DNA from: Myotis daubentonii
Taxonomy: Eukaryota > Chordata > Mammalia > Chiroptera > Vespertilionidae
Assembly: GCF_963259705.1 (NCBI RefSeq)
Contig: NC_081842.1
Coordinates: forward strand, 36,049,796 to 36,113,795
DNA length: 64,000 nt
Direction: 5' to 3'
Made by a program: the position numbers and the translations under genes
Shown: positions 1-12,407 of the stretch, piece by piece
Layout: the number at the start of each line of letters is the position of its first letter
Position numbering within the stretch: the stretch's first letter is position 1
The notes under the pieces: generated by a model
Database searches by the model: none
Told to the model about the DNA's origin: nothing
Seen by the model: only the letters and a program-made list of their open reading frames with translations

Positions 1-327
1 CAGTTTAAAAATTGTATATGTATTCTAAGTGAAGCTAATTTTATGATTTTGGTTATATTTTTGAGAAAGTATTTAAAAATATTTGGCTGATTATAATGCA
101 AACCTTCATATATCTGCCATTTTTTAATACAGCAAAACTAATTATTAATCTCTTAAATTCAATTTTAAAAATTGAATAATGATTACAGGAAAATATTTAA
201 CTGTAGGAAAATAAACTAGTGCCATAACTACCACTTTTTATGGAAATAAGGGCCATTATTAGTTCTAAAATTATATTTTGATTAAACATGACATTTTATA
301 ATCACTATCCCAAATATCTCATATTTT
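1..327. other. Unique AT-rich sequence
   Basis: I see no gene, repeat boundary or motif here. It is ordinary AT-rich mammalian intergenic or intronic DNA. Confidence 0.5.
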
Positions 328-337
328 CCATATTCTC

Positions 338-557
338 TTTTTTTAAAAATATATATATTTTATTGACTTTTTACAGAGAGGAAGAGAGTTAGAGTTAGAA
401 ACATCGATGAGAGAGAAACATCAATCAGCTGCCTCCTGCACACCCCCCACTGGGGATGTGCCTGCAACCAAGGCACATGCCCTTGACCGGAATCGAACCT
501 GAGACCCTTCAGCCAACAGGCCGATGCTCTATCCACTGAGCTAAACCAGTTAGGGCT
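338..557 (-). mobile_element. Ves SINE (tRNA-derived), reverse orientation
   Basis: Read on the minus strand this has the tRNA-like head with A-box and B-box (GGTTCGATTCC type), the GGGCATG..TTGCAGGC body, a pyrimidine-rich CTCTCTC section and an ATAAAATATATTT-type A-rich tail. It is flanked by a perfect 10-bp target-site duplication, CCATATTCTC, at 328-337 and 558-567. Ves is the characteristic SINE of vespertilionid bats (known family). It is transcribed by RNA polymerase III from its internal promoter and moved in trans by L1. Confidence 0.95.
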
Positions 558-567
558 CCATATTCTC

Positions 568-1402
568 ATCAGTGCCTTTTCCCTATAGTTTCTTTGGGTG
601 CTAAGATATTGCATAAGATTGCTTGAAGCACCTTTCACCTATAGCTTTTCTTGGTGTCTTTCCTCTAGTTTTCCAATAACTGGATTTCACAAATGCAAAG
701 AAATCTATGGATTTTCCAAATATTAAAATTATTCCTTCTCATAAAATATTTTCCTGTTAATCGAAAAGTCTCTAGTTGTAAGCTTCATTTAAATATAGTT
801 TTCAATTTGTAAACATCGTTGCACCTGTTAGGAGAGACATTCTGTGCAGACTAAATACAATACAGAGATTGTTGAAAAGGAAATGAAAAGACAGATGCTT
901 TCTGATTAAAAGTGCAATTTATGACAGGCTGGTAGTCCAATGCACATTTCTTCTGTCACTTAACAGCTGTTTCACATAAGTTTTGTTCCAGATCAGTATA
1001 TTTACTCTATAGGGCATGTCAGAGGTTCTGCCTTTTTCAGTTTATCAAAATATCAGTCCATGTACCAGCAAGCTGAATACCATAAATTTAAGCTCTGGTT
1101 CCTCACTCTGTTTAACCTCATATTGCTTGCTCTTCTGCTTGAAACATTCTATTTTAAACCCAATTTACCTCTATAATGGAGGCTTTAACATTTAAATTAT
1201 AATGAGACAAAGGAGTATTATACCTTTTATATGGCATGATTTCTTGCATGATTGTTTCAATATCATTTAGTAACCCAGCAACTGAGGACAAAGTAGCATA
1301 GGTGTTTTAAAACTCTTATTAATTCTTAAGTTAGATAATGTTGACTCAATTTTGATTCTTATGCAGCAGCATGAGTGTGTATGAATGTTTGTATCTGTGC
1401 AA
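568..1402. other. Unique sequence, nothing recognised
   Basis: AT-rich unique DNA. I see no splice-bounded open frame, repeat or structured element. Confidence 0.45.
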
Positions 1403-2567
1403 TTTTTTTTTTATTGATTAAGGTATTACATATGTGTCCTTATCCCCCCATTGCCCTCCACCCTCCCCACTCATGCCATCACCCCCTGGTGTCTGTGTCC
1501 ATTGGTTAGGCTTATATGCGTGCATATAAGTTCTTTGGTTGATCTCTCCCCTTGATCCCCACCCCCCTACCTTCCCTCTGAGGTTTGACGGTCTGATTGA
1601 TGCTTCTCTGTCTCTGGATCTGTTTTTGTCCATCAGTTTATGTTGTTCATTATATTCTACAAATGAGTGAGATCATGTGATATTTATCTTTCTCTGACTG
1701 GCTTATTTTGTTTAGCATAGTGCGTTCCAGTTCCATCCATGCTGTTGCAAATGATAAGAATTCCTTTGTTTTTTACCGCAGCATAGTATTCCATTGTGTA
1801 GATATAACACAGTGTTTTTTTTTTAAATATATTTTATTGATTTTTTACAGAGAGGAAGGGAGAGAGATAGAGAGTTAGAAACATCGATGAGAGAGAAACA
1901 TCTATCAGCTGCCTCCTGCACATCTCCTACTGGGGATATGCCCGCAACCCAGGTACATGCCCTTGACTGGAATCGAACCCAGGACCCTTCAGTCCGCAGG
2001 CCGACGCTCTATCCACTGAGCCAAACCGGTTTCGGCTAACACAGTGTTTTAATCTACTCATCTGCTGATGGGCACTTAGGCTGTTTCCACATTTTAACTA
2101 TGGTAAATTGTGCTGCTATGAACATAGGAGTGCATATATCCTTTCTGATTGGTGTTTCCAGTTTCTTGGGATATATTCCTAGAAGTAGGACCACTGGGTC
2201 AAATGGGAGTTCCACTTTTAGTTTTTTGAGGGAACTCCATACTGTCTTCCACAGTGGCTGCACAGTCTGCATTCCCACCAGCAGTGCACAAGGGTTCCTT
2301 TTTCTCCGAATCCTAGTCAGTACTTGTCATTTGTTGATTTGTTGATGATAGCCATTCTGACAGGTGTGAGATCTAGGCCAACTTACACCATACACAAAAA
2401 TAAACTCAAAATGGATAAAGGACTTAAACGTAAGATGGGAAACCATAAAAATATTAAAGGAATCCACAGGCAGCAAAATCTCAGACATATGCTGAAGGAA
2501 TATCTTCACTGATACAGCTCTTAGGGCAATGGAAACTAAAGATAAACAAATGGGACTACATCAAAAA
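1403..2567 (-). mobile_element. L1 3' end with 5' inversion, split by a Ves SINE
   Basis: 1403-1814 and 2037-2372 are the L1 3' end in reverse orientation: poly-T, the pyrimidine-rich 3' UTR and the ORF2 C-terminus (the minus strand at 2054-2278 encodes the ORF2p tail with [20 protein letters not shown]). At about 2372 the match switches to the plus strand: 2373-2567 reads as sense ORF2 from a part just upstream (ACACCATACACAAAAAT..). This is the twin-priming structure of a 5'-inverted, 5'-truncated L1. The Ves at 1815-2036 landed in it later. The copy is dead. Confidence 0.9.
1815..2036 (-). mobile_element. Ves SINE inserted in L1
   Basis: Full Ves in reverse orientation. The target-site duplication TAACACAGTGTTTT lies at 1805-1818 and 2037-2050; its T-rich end merges with the SINE tail, so the left boundary is uncertain by a few bases. 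The L1 resumes exactly after it, so the SINE is younger than the L1. Confidence 0.93.
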
Positions 2568-4107
2568 ATGTATGCATGTGATTTAAAAATAATTAATTTT
2601 CAGATATAATACAACAATGTACATGTAGATATTTTAGAGAAAAATAACAGAGTTTACATGTTAATTCTTCATATTTTATTCTACTGCGTAAAAAAAGTTA
2701 GCATACTAGTCTTTTCATATAATGAAAAATATTTTTCTTTGATCCTACCCTAAAACTTGACAAGTATTCGTTTCTTAAAGGTTGGTTTCAATGTGGAATC
2801 TGAAACCATATTCATGAGCTTTTTGTACCCTCTGCACTTGTGAATGCAGAGTGATAATGAGAGTGTGAAGGCATATAATGTCACTATTATCCTTTTATAA
2901 AAATAATTTTGATCTTAGGGACCTTTGAAGTTTTCTGGACCATACTTGCTGAAATGCTGATTTGCAGAAATGAATGACCTTGGTTAAAATAGTCCACTTC
3001 ATTCTTCATAATATCTGACAAGGTGTTCAACTTTGCTCTTTTTCAAAGATTTGAACTGTGATTCTCTATTCACCTGTGTGTGTCTTTTCTGGTCACCACT
3101 GTGTATGGCCAACCCATTCACCTGACAAACAGCATGAAGCAGGGAATATAACACTCTCATAAACTGTGATTCTACAAAGAATTCCACTTCTTAGAAGCCT
3201 TCCTTTAGAGGAGAAGGTTAAACCCCAATCAACAAATCAACAGTTACAGAGCAGCCTTGAAAAGCTTTGATTGCATGGTATAGGAAATGCCTGTCACAGA
3301 GGGAGTGCTATTAAAGTTGCTGCGTGCTTCCAAGAGCCTGAGGAGTAAACACAAGAAATTGAATATGAGACAGATATTGAAAAAACAAAGAATGGAGAAA
3401 CTCTTAAGACTCAAATGGATAATTCAAAAGATCATACTTCAAATTGCCTAATATTTTGAAATGGCTGCAAGGAGGACATAATTCCCGTAGCTGTTGCCCT
3501 CACTTAGAATTCTAAAGAAGAACATTTATTCCAAATGCCTGTCATCGTTGGGTCAAAATATATAGCACATGCATTATACCTAACTCTAGTGCTATTTTCA
3601 AGGATTATCTTGTGATCATCCCTTTTATGAGGCAACTTTTTTTTTAAAATGAAGTTTTTGATAATTTCAGCAATAATTTACAGGTGGGTTTAGTGATAGA
3701 TCACATTGTAAATTTGGCAGCATTTAAGTTAGGAAAAGAGGGTGAATCTGATGTGATTTATTCAGATATTTGTTAGAAACACATGCATTTGGTTAGCCAG
3801 CATTTATTAAGTACATGATATAACCCAGCACATATTAGAAATGTGAACCTGAGTAAAACAATGTCCCCCTTTTCTCAAAGTGGTCAGAGTCCAAATTGGG
3901 ACTCACATGTAAACAATCAAATGAAGAAAGTATAGCTGAAGTTCTCTTAACTGATTTCCACTTAACTGACCTGTGGGATTCATTGACAGTTTTCGTTTCT
4001 TTAAAACACAATGATCAAGACTCTTTGAAATTCATCGGAATAAGATCTGTTTTTGAATTTTTACGTGTTCTTGCAGGTCCAGTGGTATGCTCTCTCAGAG
4101 CCAGCTA
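2568..4107. other. Unique sequence, nothing firm
   Basis: AT-rich unique DNA. A good polypyrimidine/AG acceptor-like site lies near 4076 (GTTCTTGCAG), but no paired donor with a convincing open frame follows before the mariner insertion. Short open frames at 3896-4244 show no family resemblance. Confidence 0.4.
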
Positions 4108-4109
4108 TA

Positions 4110-4204
4110 CAGGGTAGGGCAAAAGTAGATTACAGTTGTGAAGCAGTATTCTTTATTGTATTATTTTCCAAGCGAACAACTGTAAACCTACTTTCCCCAT
4201 CCTG
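4110..4204. mobile_element. Mariner-type mini-MITE (95 bp)
   Basis: Near-palindromic element with terminal inverted repeats starting CAGGGTAGGGCAAAAGTAG and ending with its imperfect complement, flanked by the TA dinucleotides at 4108-4109 and 4205-4206. The TA duplication and the GGGCAAAAGTAG terminus are those of Tc1/mariner MITEs known from bats and other mammals. It codes for nothing, and its transcript would fold into a hairpin of about 95 nt. Confidence 0.92.
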
Positions 4205-4206
4205 TA

Positions 4207-4789
4207 TTCTCAGATCTATGTATGCCCTTTGTATTTGTTATTAATAACTAAGTAATTTAATTGCTTCATAAACTTATGAATAATGAGAATAAAATAAAAT
4301 TACTTATAAGAAATCTATAATGATAACACTCTAAAAGGTGCGTTGCTAATAAAGAATTGATGTGTAGTGGGTCAGGCCTCTCATAAAGACTGGGAGAAAT
4401 TGTAGTAATCAAGAAGCATTCTGCACTCAGTTTGCTTCACAAATATCTATAATAATTCCACTTTATATAAAAGGTGACTTAAAATTTAGATTCTGACTAA
4501 GATAAGAAAGAAATAATAGAACTTTATTCAACAGGCCAGTGTTCAGTGAAAAGGCTTTGGTTTTACATCAAAGTATTGGCCAACACACACACATGCACTC
4601 ACAGGTTTTAAATTAACATATAATAATTTACATATGTAGTAGTCCTTTTTCATGATTATTTAATTGAACCAGCTTCACAATAATTAACCAGCCAACCTGT
4701 GGGACAAATTATATTGGCTAAGAAAGCTCTTGTACAAAGTGATAGAGGCAGGATAGTACATATGGAAATTATATTTAGCAAATATCTTA
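4207..4789. other. Unique sequence
   Basis: AT-rich, with a short (AC)n-like run near 4575. Nothing else recognised. Confidence 0.4.
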
Positions 4790-5447
4790 TCTACTAAAAT
4801 AGAAATATGCAAATTGACCATACTTCCACTACACTCACAAACCACACCCACAAGCCATGCCCACAAGCCAATCAGGAGTGAGTATGCAAATAAACCCAAC
4901 CCAGATGGCAGCAGCCCCTGGCGATGGAGGAAGCCAAGCTTCCCATCTGCCCTGGCCAGCCCTAAGCTCCGCTCAAGTCTACAAAGTTTTAATTATAGAG
5001 GATAAATAAATCCCAGATACCTGCTTCCAGCCACTGTGGCCTCCACTCAAGGAAGGTCTGGGAGCCTGGGTGGCCGGGGCTGTGGCCAGCCAGCAAACAG
5101 TCATCAGCCACTCACCCAGGCTGAACAGGCACCCCAGTGTGTACTCCCACCCTGAAGGGGGTGTGGCCAGCCTGCAAACAGCCCTCAGCCCCTCACCTAG
5201 GCTGGCCACACCCTCATGGAGTAAGGGTCCCCACTGGGGGGCTTGGCCAGCAGGCAAACAGCCATCAGCCCTCACCCAGGCTGGCCATGCCCCCATAGCG
5301 GGAACCCTCACCCCATGGGGGCATGGCCTGCCTGCAAACCACAGGACCCTTGCCCAGGCCACCCCATGCCCAAAGGGAACCCCCACCCTCATCCGGGACA
5401 CCCTTCAGGGCAAACCAGCTGGCCCCCACCCATGCACCAGGCCTCTA
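4790..5447 (+). mobile_element. HeliBat-type Helitron, A-type module
   Basis: Starts TCTACTAAAATAGAAATATG followed by CAAATTGACC, the typical 5' end, with an octamer motif ATGCAAAT at about 4808 and a second near 4884. The interior is GC-rich and carries repeats reading CTGGCCAGGCACCCC / AAACAGCCATCAGCC. It ends CACCAGGCCTCTA and runs directly into the 5' end of the next Helitron with no spacer. Helitrons move by a rolling-circle mechanism and insert between A and T. No replicase/helicase is encoded, so this is non-autonomous. Related A-type modules lie at 12408, 22563 and 40819. Confidence 0.88.
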
Positions 5448-6036
5448 TCTATACTAATAAAAGAGTAATATGCTAATTAGATTGGGATACCTTCCTAGAG
5501 GCCTTCCGGATGTTCTTCTGGACAAAGCTATGGTGGTGGGGCTGAGGTAGAGGTGGTTAGAGGCCAAGAGGGGAGGGCAGTTGTGGGTGATCAGGATGGT
5601 GGTGGGCAGGGCCATTGGAGGAAAGCAGACCAGCAGGGGGTCCAGTTGGGGGCAAGCAGGCCATCAGTTGGGGTCAGTTGGAGGTAATCAGGACAGTGCG
5701 GGGGCAGTTTGGAGTGAGAAGGCCAGCAGGGGGCAGTTGGGGACAAGCAGGCCAGTGGGGAGGAGAGGTAGGGGTGAGAAGGCCAGTAGAGAGGGCAGTT
5801 GGGGGCAAGCAGGCCGGCAGGCAGAGTGGTTAGGGGCAATCAGGCAGGCAGGAAGGCATGTGAGCGGTTAGGAGCCAGCAGTCCTGGATTGCGAGAGGGA
5901 TGTCTGACTGCTGGTTTAGGCCCGATCCCTGTAAACCGGAAGTAGGACATCCTTCGAGGGGTCCCAGATTGGAGAGGGTACAGGCCGGGCTGAGGAACAC
6001 TCCTCCATGCATGAATTTCGTGCACCTGGTCACTAG
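5448..6036 (+). mobile_element. HeliBat-type Helitron with G-rich tandem repeats
   Basis: 5' end TCTATACTAATAAAAGAG at 5448. 3' end has the hairpin around TGCATGAATTTCGTGCA and then CACTAG (CTRR terminus) at 6033-6036, followed by T. Between about 5560 and 5830 there are degenerate 30-40 bp units of the form GGGCAGTTGGGGGCAAGCAG. It follows the A-type module head-to-tail. Open frames inside are repeat shadows. Confidence 0.92.
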
Positions 6037-9000
6037 TTCATATAATATTTTGGTAAGTATTTTTGTTCTAAGTCCTTTAATCATATTAATTTATATTTTG
6101 TACTTATAATTAATACTTCTGTGGAAGGTATTGGTATTACCACTTTTATTAAAGATGAACCTGAGGTACAAAGCAGTCAAATAACTTGGCCATCATCACA
6201 CATCTTTTAAGTGGTAAAATCACTTAAAACCTAGCTCTCTAGCTCTGGTCCCTAGGACCTTTGCCCTTGTCTTATGTTGTTTCTTAAAGCTTTCTACATG
6301 AAATGAAGAGGTTCTAAAATTATTTCCATCTCCCACTACTTTTGTAGTGCAGTATAATGCTATGGTACTTAATTTTTATTATTTTTAGTTTCCCATACAA
6401 AGGTTCTAAACATTCTAGCTTTGACCATTCTCAAAGTTAGGCAACAGTTGGAAGAGAATAATATTTCTTAACTGAATTTAATATGAGGCCATAATTTATG
6501 ATTATGGTAAAACTGGCATTAATGTTTTTATAGTAACTTATATTATTTTATAAAGCAAATTGAATACATAATTTTATTTCCAAGTTTATTTTGAAAGATG
6601 AGGGGATAGACAAGTTTGTTTCTTCTAATTATAATGACAATGGCCCATTTTTTAAAGTAGAATATCTTCACATCTAAAACCATTTTGGGAACAGTTCAGA
6701 TGACATTTTCAAATGGTCAATTCAAATGTTAAGAGCAGTTTTGGTGCCCATATGCTCTTGCTATGAACTCCAAAAGGAAATTGCATATCTGTAGACAATA
6801 CGGCTGTGGATAATGACTATGCATAAATTTCTTGTCCATTCTCTTATCTCCACAACTTCTTCATACTATTTTATTTGCTTCTGGAATTACAGGTCTCAGC
6901 ATCTGTTTCATAACTTATAGTGTTTCACACAGAAGCTTATAGTTTTGCTTTTATAAAATAAGCCAATGTTTCTATAAAACTATAGATAAAGACACAACAG
7001 TGGCCTTGACGTTTCATAAATATAACAAACAAACAAACAAAAATAATTGAAGTGTGGCCACTTGGCTTATACAGATTGCTATTGCTTCCTTGTGAAAATC
7101 CTGGCTTTTTTTATTAGCCTCAAGAGAACTGCAGTTGTCTTCAGTTACCTTTCATGATGTCCCGTCTCTGTGATTTTAAATGAATGGAGATAATTCTGAA
7201 AAAGAGCAAAGTATTTATCAATTTTTTGATTTCTACTGTGGTTTGTCAATAGCTGTAGCATTGAAATTATTCTGACCCAATTTTCTCTTATCAGTGAAAA
7301 CATTTAGGGCAAAATAGTGTAGTATTTATGCAGTACTGGTAAGTATGTAAAAGCAGGAAAAAATAACCTGTAGCTTTATGCACAAGGTCATTTTCAGTTT
7401 TTTAAATTAGCATTTTGTAATTTGAGTTTTATTTATCTATAATTTTTATCAGAGCATTAGACATTTTATACATACTACATGTTTAAAAATGATTTCTAAT
7501 TAACAATTCAGGAATATATACATGGAATTTCAATTAAAAAGAAATTTTGTATGAAGATTGCTGGGAACTATTCTTTGACATAATAAAATCACATTGGTAC
7601 ATTGCTCATGAAAAATATTTGTGGTTATATTCGGGACATTTTTTCCTCTCTGTACTGGTCACATGGCCTAAGTTAGGAATGATAGCTCATTGGGTATCAT
7701 TGGTTTGCAAACTCCTACCAGTTCAGGGCTGATTTTGGACCATCCAAGTGGTCAAAGTAAGATCAGAGGCTTTTGTGGTAAGAGGGTCCTAAGAATGATG
7801 TGTCCATAGATATGCCTGGATGGACTCTCTCTGATGTGCTAATTGAAAAGAAGCACTCATAGACTCATTGACCTTTAGAGCAACATTGATCATTGAACCT
7901 GGGTACTTTAATTCATTCCTCTGTAGTAAAAGGAAATAGTAGGTTAGAGAGATTCAGAAACTTAGAAGTTAAGAAGATTAAGTAGACTTAATTCTCTTTA
8001 CTCTCAGCTCAGTGCTTCTATTTATAGATGCTATCTTCTAAACTCCAATTCTCTATGCTTTATTCATTCTCTTCCTTCTTTTCTCAACTTTCTTCTCTCT
8101 CTCTCCTCTTTAGTATGGCTTACTTCACCTTTTCCTGTACCTATGGCCTTGTTTTTCATATCCTTTCTTTTTTTTTAATCACCCCCATCTTTTTCTATAT
8201 AAATTTCTACTCCGTATCTGTTTCCACACCATTCTTTCTATTTTTAATATTTTAGTTGACTTAGGAATTTACTCTATTTCAACTGACTTAATGTATTTAA
8301 TTTGCTCACAGATGAAGCCATAGTCTGGCTTCTCCCTAACATTTCAGGGTATAGGCTATAGATAATACAAATGGAAGTCATTATGTCATATATGGCTAAA
8401 TTCTAAATATTTAAATGTTATAAATCAAACTTAAAGAAAGTGTTCAATTAAAAAAAAATGTTCTTCTCCCCTGATTTGACAAATACATGTTGAAAATTAT
8501 CAGGAAGGAAGATTTGAATTTAATGTTCTCAGGCTCCTGAGAATCCTATGTCAAAATACGGTAACAATGGAAGAACTGAACCCGCAGTCCCTGACTTTTG
8601 CTCCTTGGCCTATCTTCCTTTTTATGCCCTCCCTATTCTGGTCCCATACTATGCAGGGCCTTGTGTACACGTATGTGGATGCTCTGGTTTGCACTTTGAA
8701 GTACAGTCAATAGCACCCTTAAACAGCTACTTGTAGCCCACTAGCTGGAACTTGGGTTGCACATTGGAGACACAGTCTTTGCTGGAGATGATGGGCCAAG
8801 AGAAGAAGGCTACTCAATCACTGGAAGCAGATATGGGGCCATTTGAGCAGATAATTCTGAGATTCTAGAACTCAGCTAACTAGAACTTTATCTAGTAAAG
8901 GAATTATGGACTATAAACACATTTGTCTGTGTTGATTTAATATCTAAAGACCATGGAAGTGAAGAAAAAAATAAAAAAGACTGAATTCTAGAACCTGAAC

Positions 9001-9712
9001 TTTAGGTATGATAAACTAGAAAGTCCTGCTATAGGACATATTAATATTCTTTAGTAAACCTGCTCAAATGCCTTTACTTTATTACCTAAAACTTGAGGCT
9101 GAATCAATTTTCATAGATCTTTGGGAATATCAGCTGATAGTTGGCCTAACCTAAAAGGTGTGGTTCTATTCATGGTTGTCCTAGTCAATGAGTTCTAAAA
9201 AATGAGGCTATTTAATGGTTTCCACCTTGAAGCTATAAGGCACTCAGATTAGCAAATCACTTCTAGGATGTGGTTGAAAACATGTTTCAAAATTTTAAGC
9301 TTAAAGAGGTATAAGAAGTTTTCAAAAGGAAGAATCTTCAGTTAAGGATACAGTCTTGGGAGGTGTGTTTTAAAGAAAGAGTTAATTTTAGTGTACTTTC
9401 TAAGCAAAGGAATGCATCATGGAACCTTGGACAAACTCTGGGAAAGCTACAAGTGCTAGTCTATTCTATTTTTAAAACTTTGTGTGTATGTGAGTGTGTA
9501 TGTGATGAGTCACAAATGGTGTTTGTATGTATACTAAAAATTTTGAGCAAAGAAACATCTTTGGAATTTTTGTTATCAGAGAATCATTCAAATTTCTTTG
9601 TTAGAATTTTAATAAGAATATTTATCTAAAATACAAGTCAGAAATCTAAAAAGAAACTAGGGAGTGCTGGTTTAGAATTTAGTCATAATTAATTTTGTTT
9701 GCTTATATGCTA
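6037..9712. other. Mostly unique DNA with one MIR fragment
   Basis: A reverse-orientation MIR remnant lies at about 6150-6262. Two T-rich and polypyrimidine blocks (around 8020-8260) give short open frames without family resemblance. I found no host exon that I can support. Confidence 0.45.
6150..6262 (-). repeat. MIR SINE fragment
   Basis: The order AAAGATGAACCTGAGG..AAATAACTTGGCC..CACACATC..AGTGGTAAAA is the reverse complement of the MIR core (ancient mammalian tRNA-derived SINE). It is diverged and truncated. Confidence 0.7.
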
Positions 9713-10264
9713 CTAGAGGCCTGGTGCACGAAATTCATGCAAGGGGGTCCCCTCAGTCCAGCTCGCACCCTTCTAATCCAGGACCCTTTGGGGGATGTCC
9801 AACTGCGGGTTAAGGTTCAACCCCGGGGATCAGGCCTAAACTGGCAGTCGGACATCCCTTTCACAATTCAGAACTGCTGGCTGCTAATCGCTCACCTGCC
9901 TGACTGCCTGGTCTCCCCTAACTGCCCCCTGCTGCTGGCCAGATCGATCTCAACTGCTCCCTCCCTGCTGGCCTGGTCGCTCCTTACTGCAGCCCCTGCT
10001 GGCCTGGTGGTCCCCAACTGCCCCCCTTTGCCAACCTGGTACCCCTAACTGCCCCTCCTGCTGGCCTGGTCACCCCCAAATGCCCCCCTGCTGGCCTTGT
10101 TGCCCCCAAGTGCCCCCCCCCACACACTGGCCTGGTTGCCCCATGCAGCATGCTGTTCAGTCATTTGGTCATCCCTCACTAACTCCCTTGCCGGCCTGGT
10201 CATAGACAGCCATCTTGTGAGGGCATGAGAGTTAATTTGCATATTGCCTCTTTATTATATAGGA
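9713..10264 (-). mobile_element. HeliBat-type Helitron, reverse orientation
   Basis: On the minus strand it begins TCCTATATAATAAAGAGGCA with ATGCAAATTA following, and ends with the GCAC/GTGC hairpin and GGCCTCTAG at 9713. The insertion lies between A and T, as expected. The interior (9920-10190) has C-rich tandem units reading CTGGCCTGGTCNCCCC, the complement of the G-rich units in the Helitron at 5448. A subterminal stem-loop lies at about 9797-9858. Confidence 0.93.
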
Positions 10265-10481
10265 TTGGCAGCCACAGTACTTGCAGTTATATATTATAAA
10301 AAGAACCAGACTATGTAACATAATATAGATAAAATATTTTATTGGAAATAAAAATAAGTTTACTTTTTGTTGAACATAGTTCATGGTGATTTTATGTGTT
10401 GAGGAGATGGATACATTTTTAAACTACTATTTTTATCATAGTTACTGTACTCTTAAAATGTTAATTTTCTCTCTCTTCCCT
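10265..10481. other. Short unique spacer
   Basis: 217 bp of AT-rich DNA between two Helitrons in the same orientation. Nothing recognised. Confidence 0.4.
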
Positions 10482-10831
10482 GAGGGGTCCCTCAGCCCAG
10501 CCCATGCCCTCTTGCAGTCTGGGAGACCTCGGGGGTTGTCTGACTGCTGGCTTAGGCCTGCTTCCTGTGGGGAGTGAGCCTAAGCCAACAGTCAGACATC
10601 CTTAACATGGCTGCAAAGGCGTGAGAGGCTCCTGCCATAGCTGCAGTGCTTGTCAGCAATGAGCCCTGTTTCTGGCTGAGTGGCGCTCCCTCTGTCCCTC
10701 TGTGAGAGTTCACTGACCACCAGAGGGCAGCTCTTGCATTGAGTGGCTGACCCCTGGTGATCACGTGTGTCATAGCGACCACTCATTCTGCCGTTTGGTC
10801 AATTTGCATATTAGCCTTTTATTATATAAGA
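10482..10831 (-). mobile_element. HeliBat-type Helitron, C-type, 3' truncated
   Basis: The 5' end (minus strand) is TCTTATATAATAAAAGGC followed by ATGCAAATTGACC. The 3' hairpin and CTAG terminus are missing. It keeps the subterminal stem-loop near 10520-10600 and the pair of inverted CTCF-like motifs: CCACCAGAGGGCAG at 10717-10730 (intact) and a degraded partner at 10747-10760. Confidence 0.88.
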
Positions 10832-12407
10832 TAATTAATACTCAGTACCAGGGTGACATTCTTAAAGGAGTCTATGTTCAATTTTACCAAGGCACAAATC
10901 TTTCTGCAAATCAACATACATTTTAAAGACTAAACATCAAGAAACTTTAAAGCATTTGAAGCTGGAAAGTAGAAAATGTGTGACAACCAGGTTGACAGGT
11001 GTCAGAGATTGCCTTATGAAGTCCCAATATTGTTGTTGTTTTTTTCCCCAAACAACTGTAAGTAGGCAGTATATAGGATTACTTCAACAAGGTCATAGTA
11101 TTTTCTAAGAAGATAGAAGAGAGGGGAATCTAAAAAAAAAAAATGGAGGTAAACATGTATATAAATCAGCATTTAATGATTCTGAGGTCATACTTTTGAA
11201 ATTATAGGTATTGGCTTTTAGTATTGAATAAAAGGTATATGTGTGTGCTCAGGGATGGGGAGGGGGTGCAGGTTGTTAAGAGACCCAGGTCATGATTAAT
11301 GTCTCTGTCTGGTGGGCTTGCCACCCTTTCAAAATAGCTGATGCTGTTACCACACTATGATTAACCTGCAAGGCTTCAGAAAATAGACTTGTACCTCATT
11401 GCACTCTATCATTCCCTGATGTCATTTTTCAGCAGGTGCCATAGGAAAAATGACAGTGTTTCATGGGTGGGTGGGTGGATGGGGGTTAGTATAGAGGTGG
11501 AAGGTATAGATTCCTAAATATCATTTCTATTCAAGATATCTATTTTATCTGTCTTATTTATTATTGGATTATATTTATGTTGTTTATATAATGTAAAGCT
11601 TTTTTAAAAAAAATAAAGAATGGAATTTACCTTATTTTAAACAGAAGATTTAACTCTGGTGCTAAAAGAAATACCAGACCTATAAGCCTATAGGTGTTCT
11701 AAAACCATTTGTTAGACTTTTTATGTTTATGAAAAATATTCCAGAGAGAGGGAATAATGGAAAGGAACAAAAATATTATGGTAACAGGAAAGGAATTTAA
11801 TATTTTTCTTCCTCAAAAATATTAATAATCACCATCAATTAAGTTTAATTGAGCATAAATCCTGTGCAGAACACTTTGCTAAGAATTAAGAACAGATAAA
11901 GCAATGATACAATACATGGTGCTCAAAGAATTTATAATATCTTTAGAGCACCCAGGCATGACTATAAATAAATAAATGGCAATAAAAGAAATCTAAGGCT
12001 CAGTGCCAAGTGATTTCTATAGACAAATAGGATATCTGTCCCAGAGCCAACAGAATGATTCATTAAAAATTTTAATTATTTTTATTTTCCTAGAATTTAC
12101 ATATCTAATTAAAAATTTTAATGTTGCAATAGATTATTGGCTGCTTTAGGAAATATAGATGCACATGCCATAGATAAAATAAATCTCTAGAGTACTGTAA
12201 AGAAAAAATAAAATCTGAGACTGTACTTACCAGAGCATAAATCAGAGAGAGAAATTTTAGCACTGTGTAGGTCTTACAAATCTATAAACCCCTGTTCCCC
12301 TCTGGGGGTCAAAGTAACACATAGCACCATGACTGCTATTCTTCTATAGTAATATGTAGGGTTAGTTCTTGGAATCGTTCAGGGATTGGCTACTAGTAGT
12401 TTATTTA
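10832..12407. other. Unique sequence
   Basis: AT-rich. A G-rich run (GGGTGGGTGGGTGGATGGGGG) lies near 11466-11487 and could form a G-quadruplex. An old, unnamed interspersed-repeat-like block may cover about 11800-12010. No gene seen. Confidence 0.4.

Noticed and set aside
2054..2278. 74-codon frame with LLGIYPKK motif as a functional protein
   Set aside because: It is the C-terminal fragment of L1 ORF2p in a truncated, interrupted copy.
4053..4244. Exon following the acceptor-like site near 4076
   Set aside because: The frame runs through the mariner MITE and no convincing donor precedes it.
5070..5468. 132-codon frame in the 5-kb region
   Set aside because: Lies within Helitron GC-rich repeats; overlapping open frames on both strands show composition bias.
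8028..8255. Hydrophobic 75-codon frame as a small membrane protein
   Set aside because: T-rich DNA yields Phe/Leu/Ser-rich frames; no start context, splice support or family resemblance.
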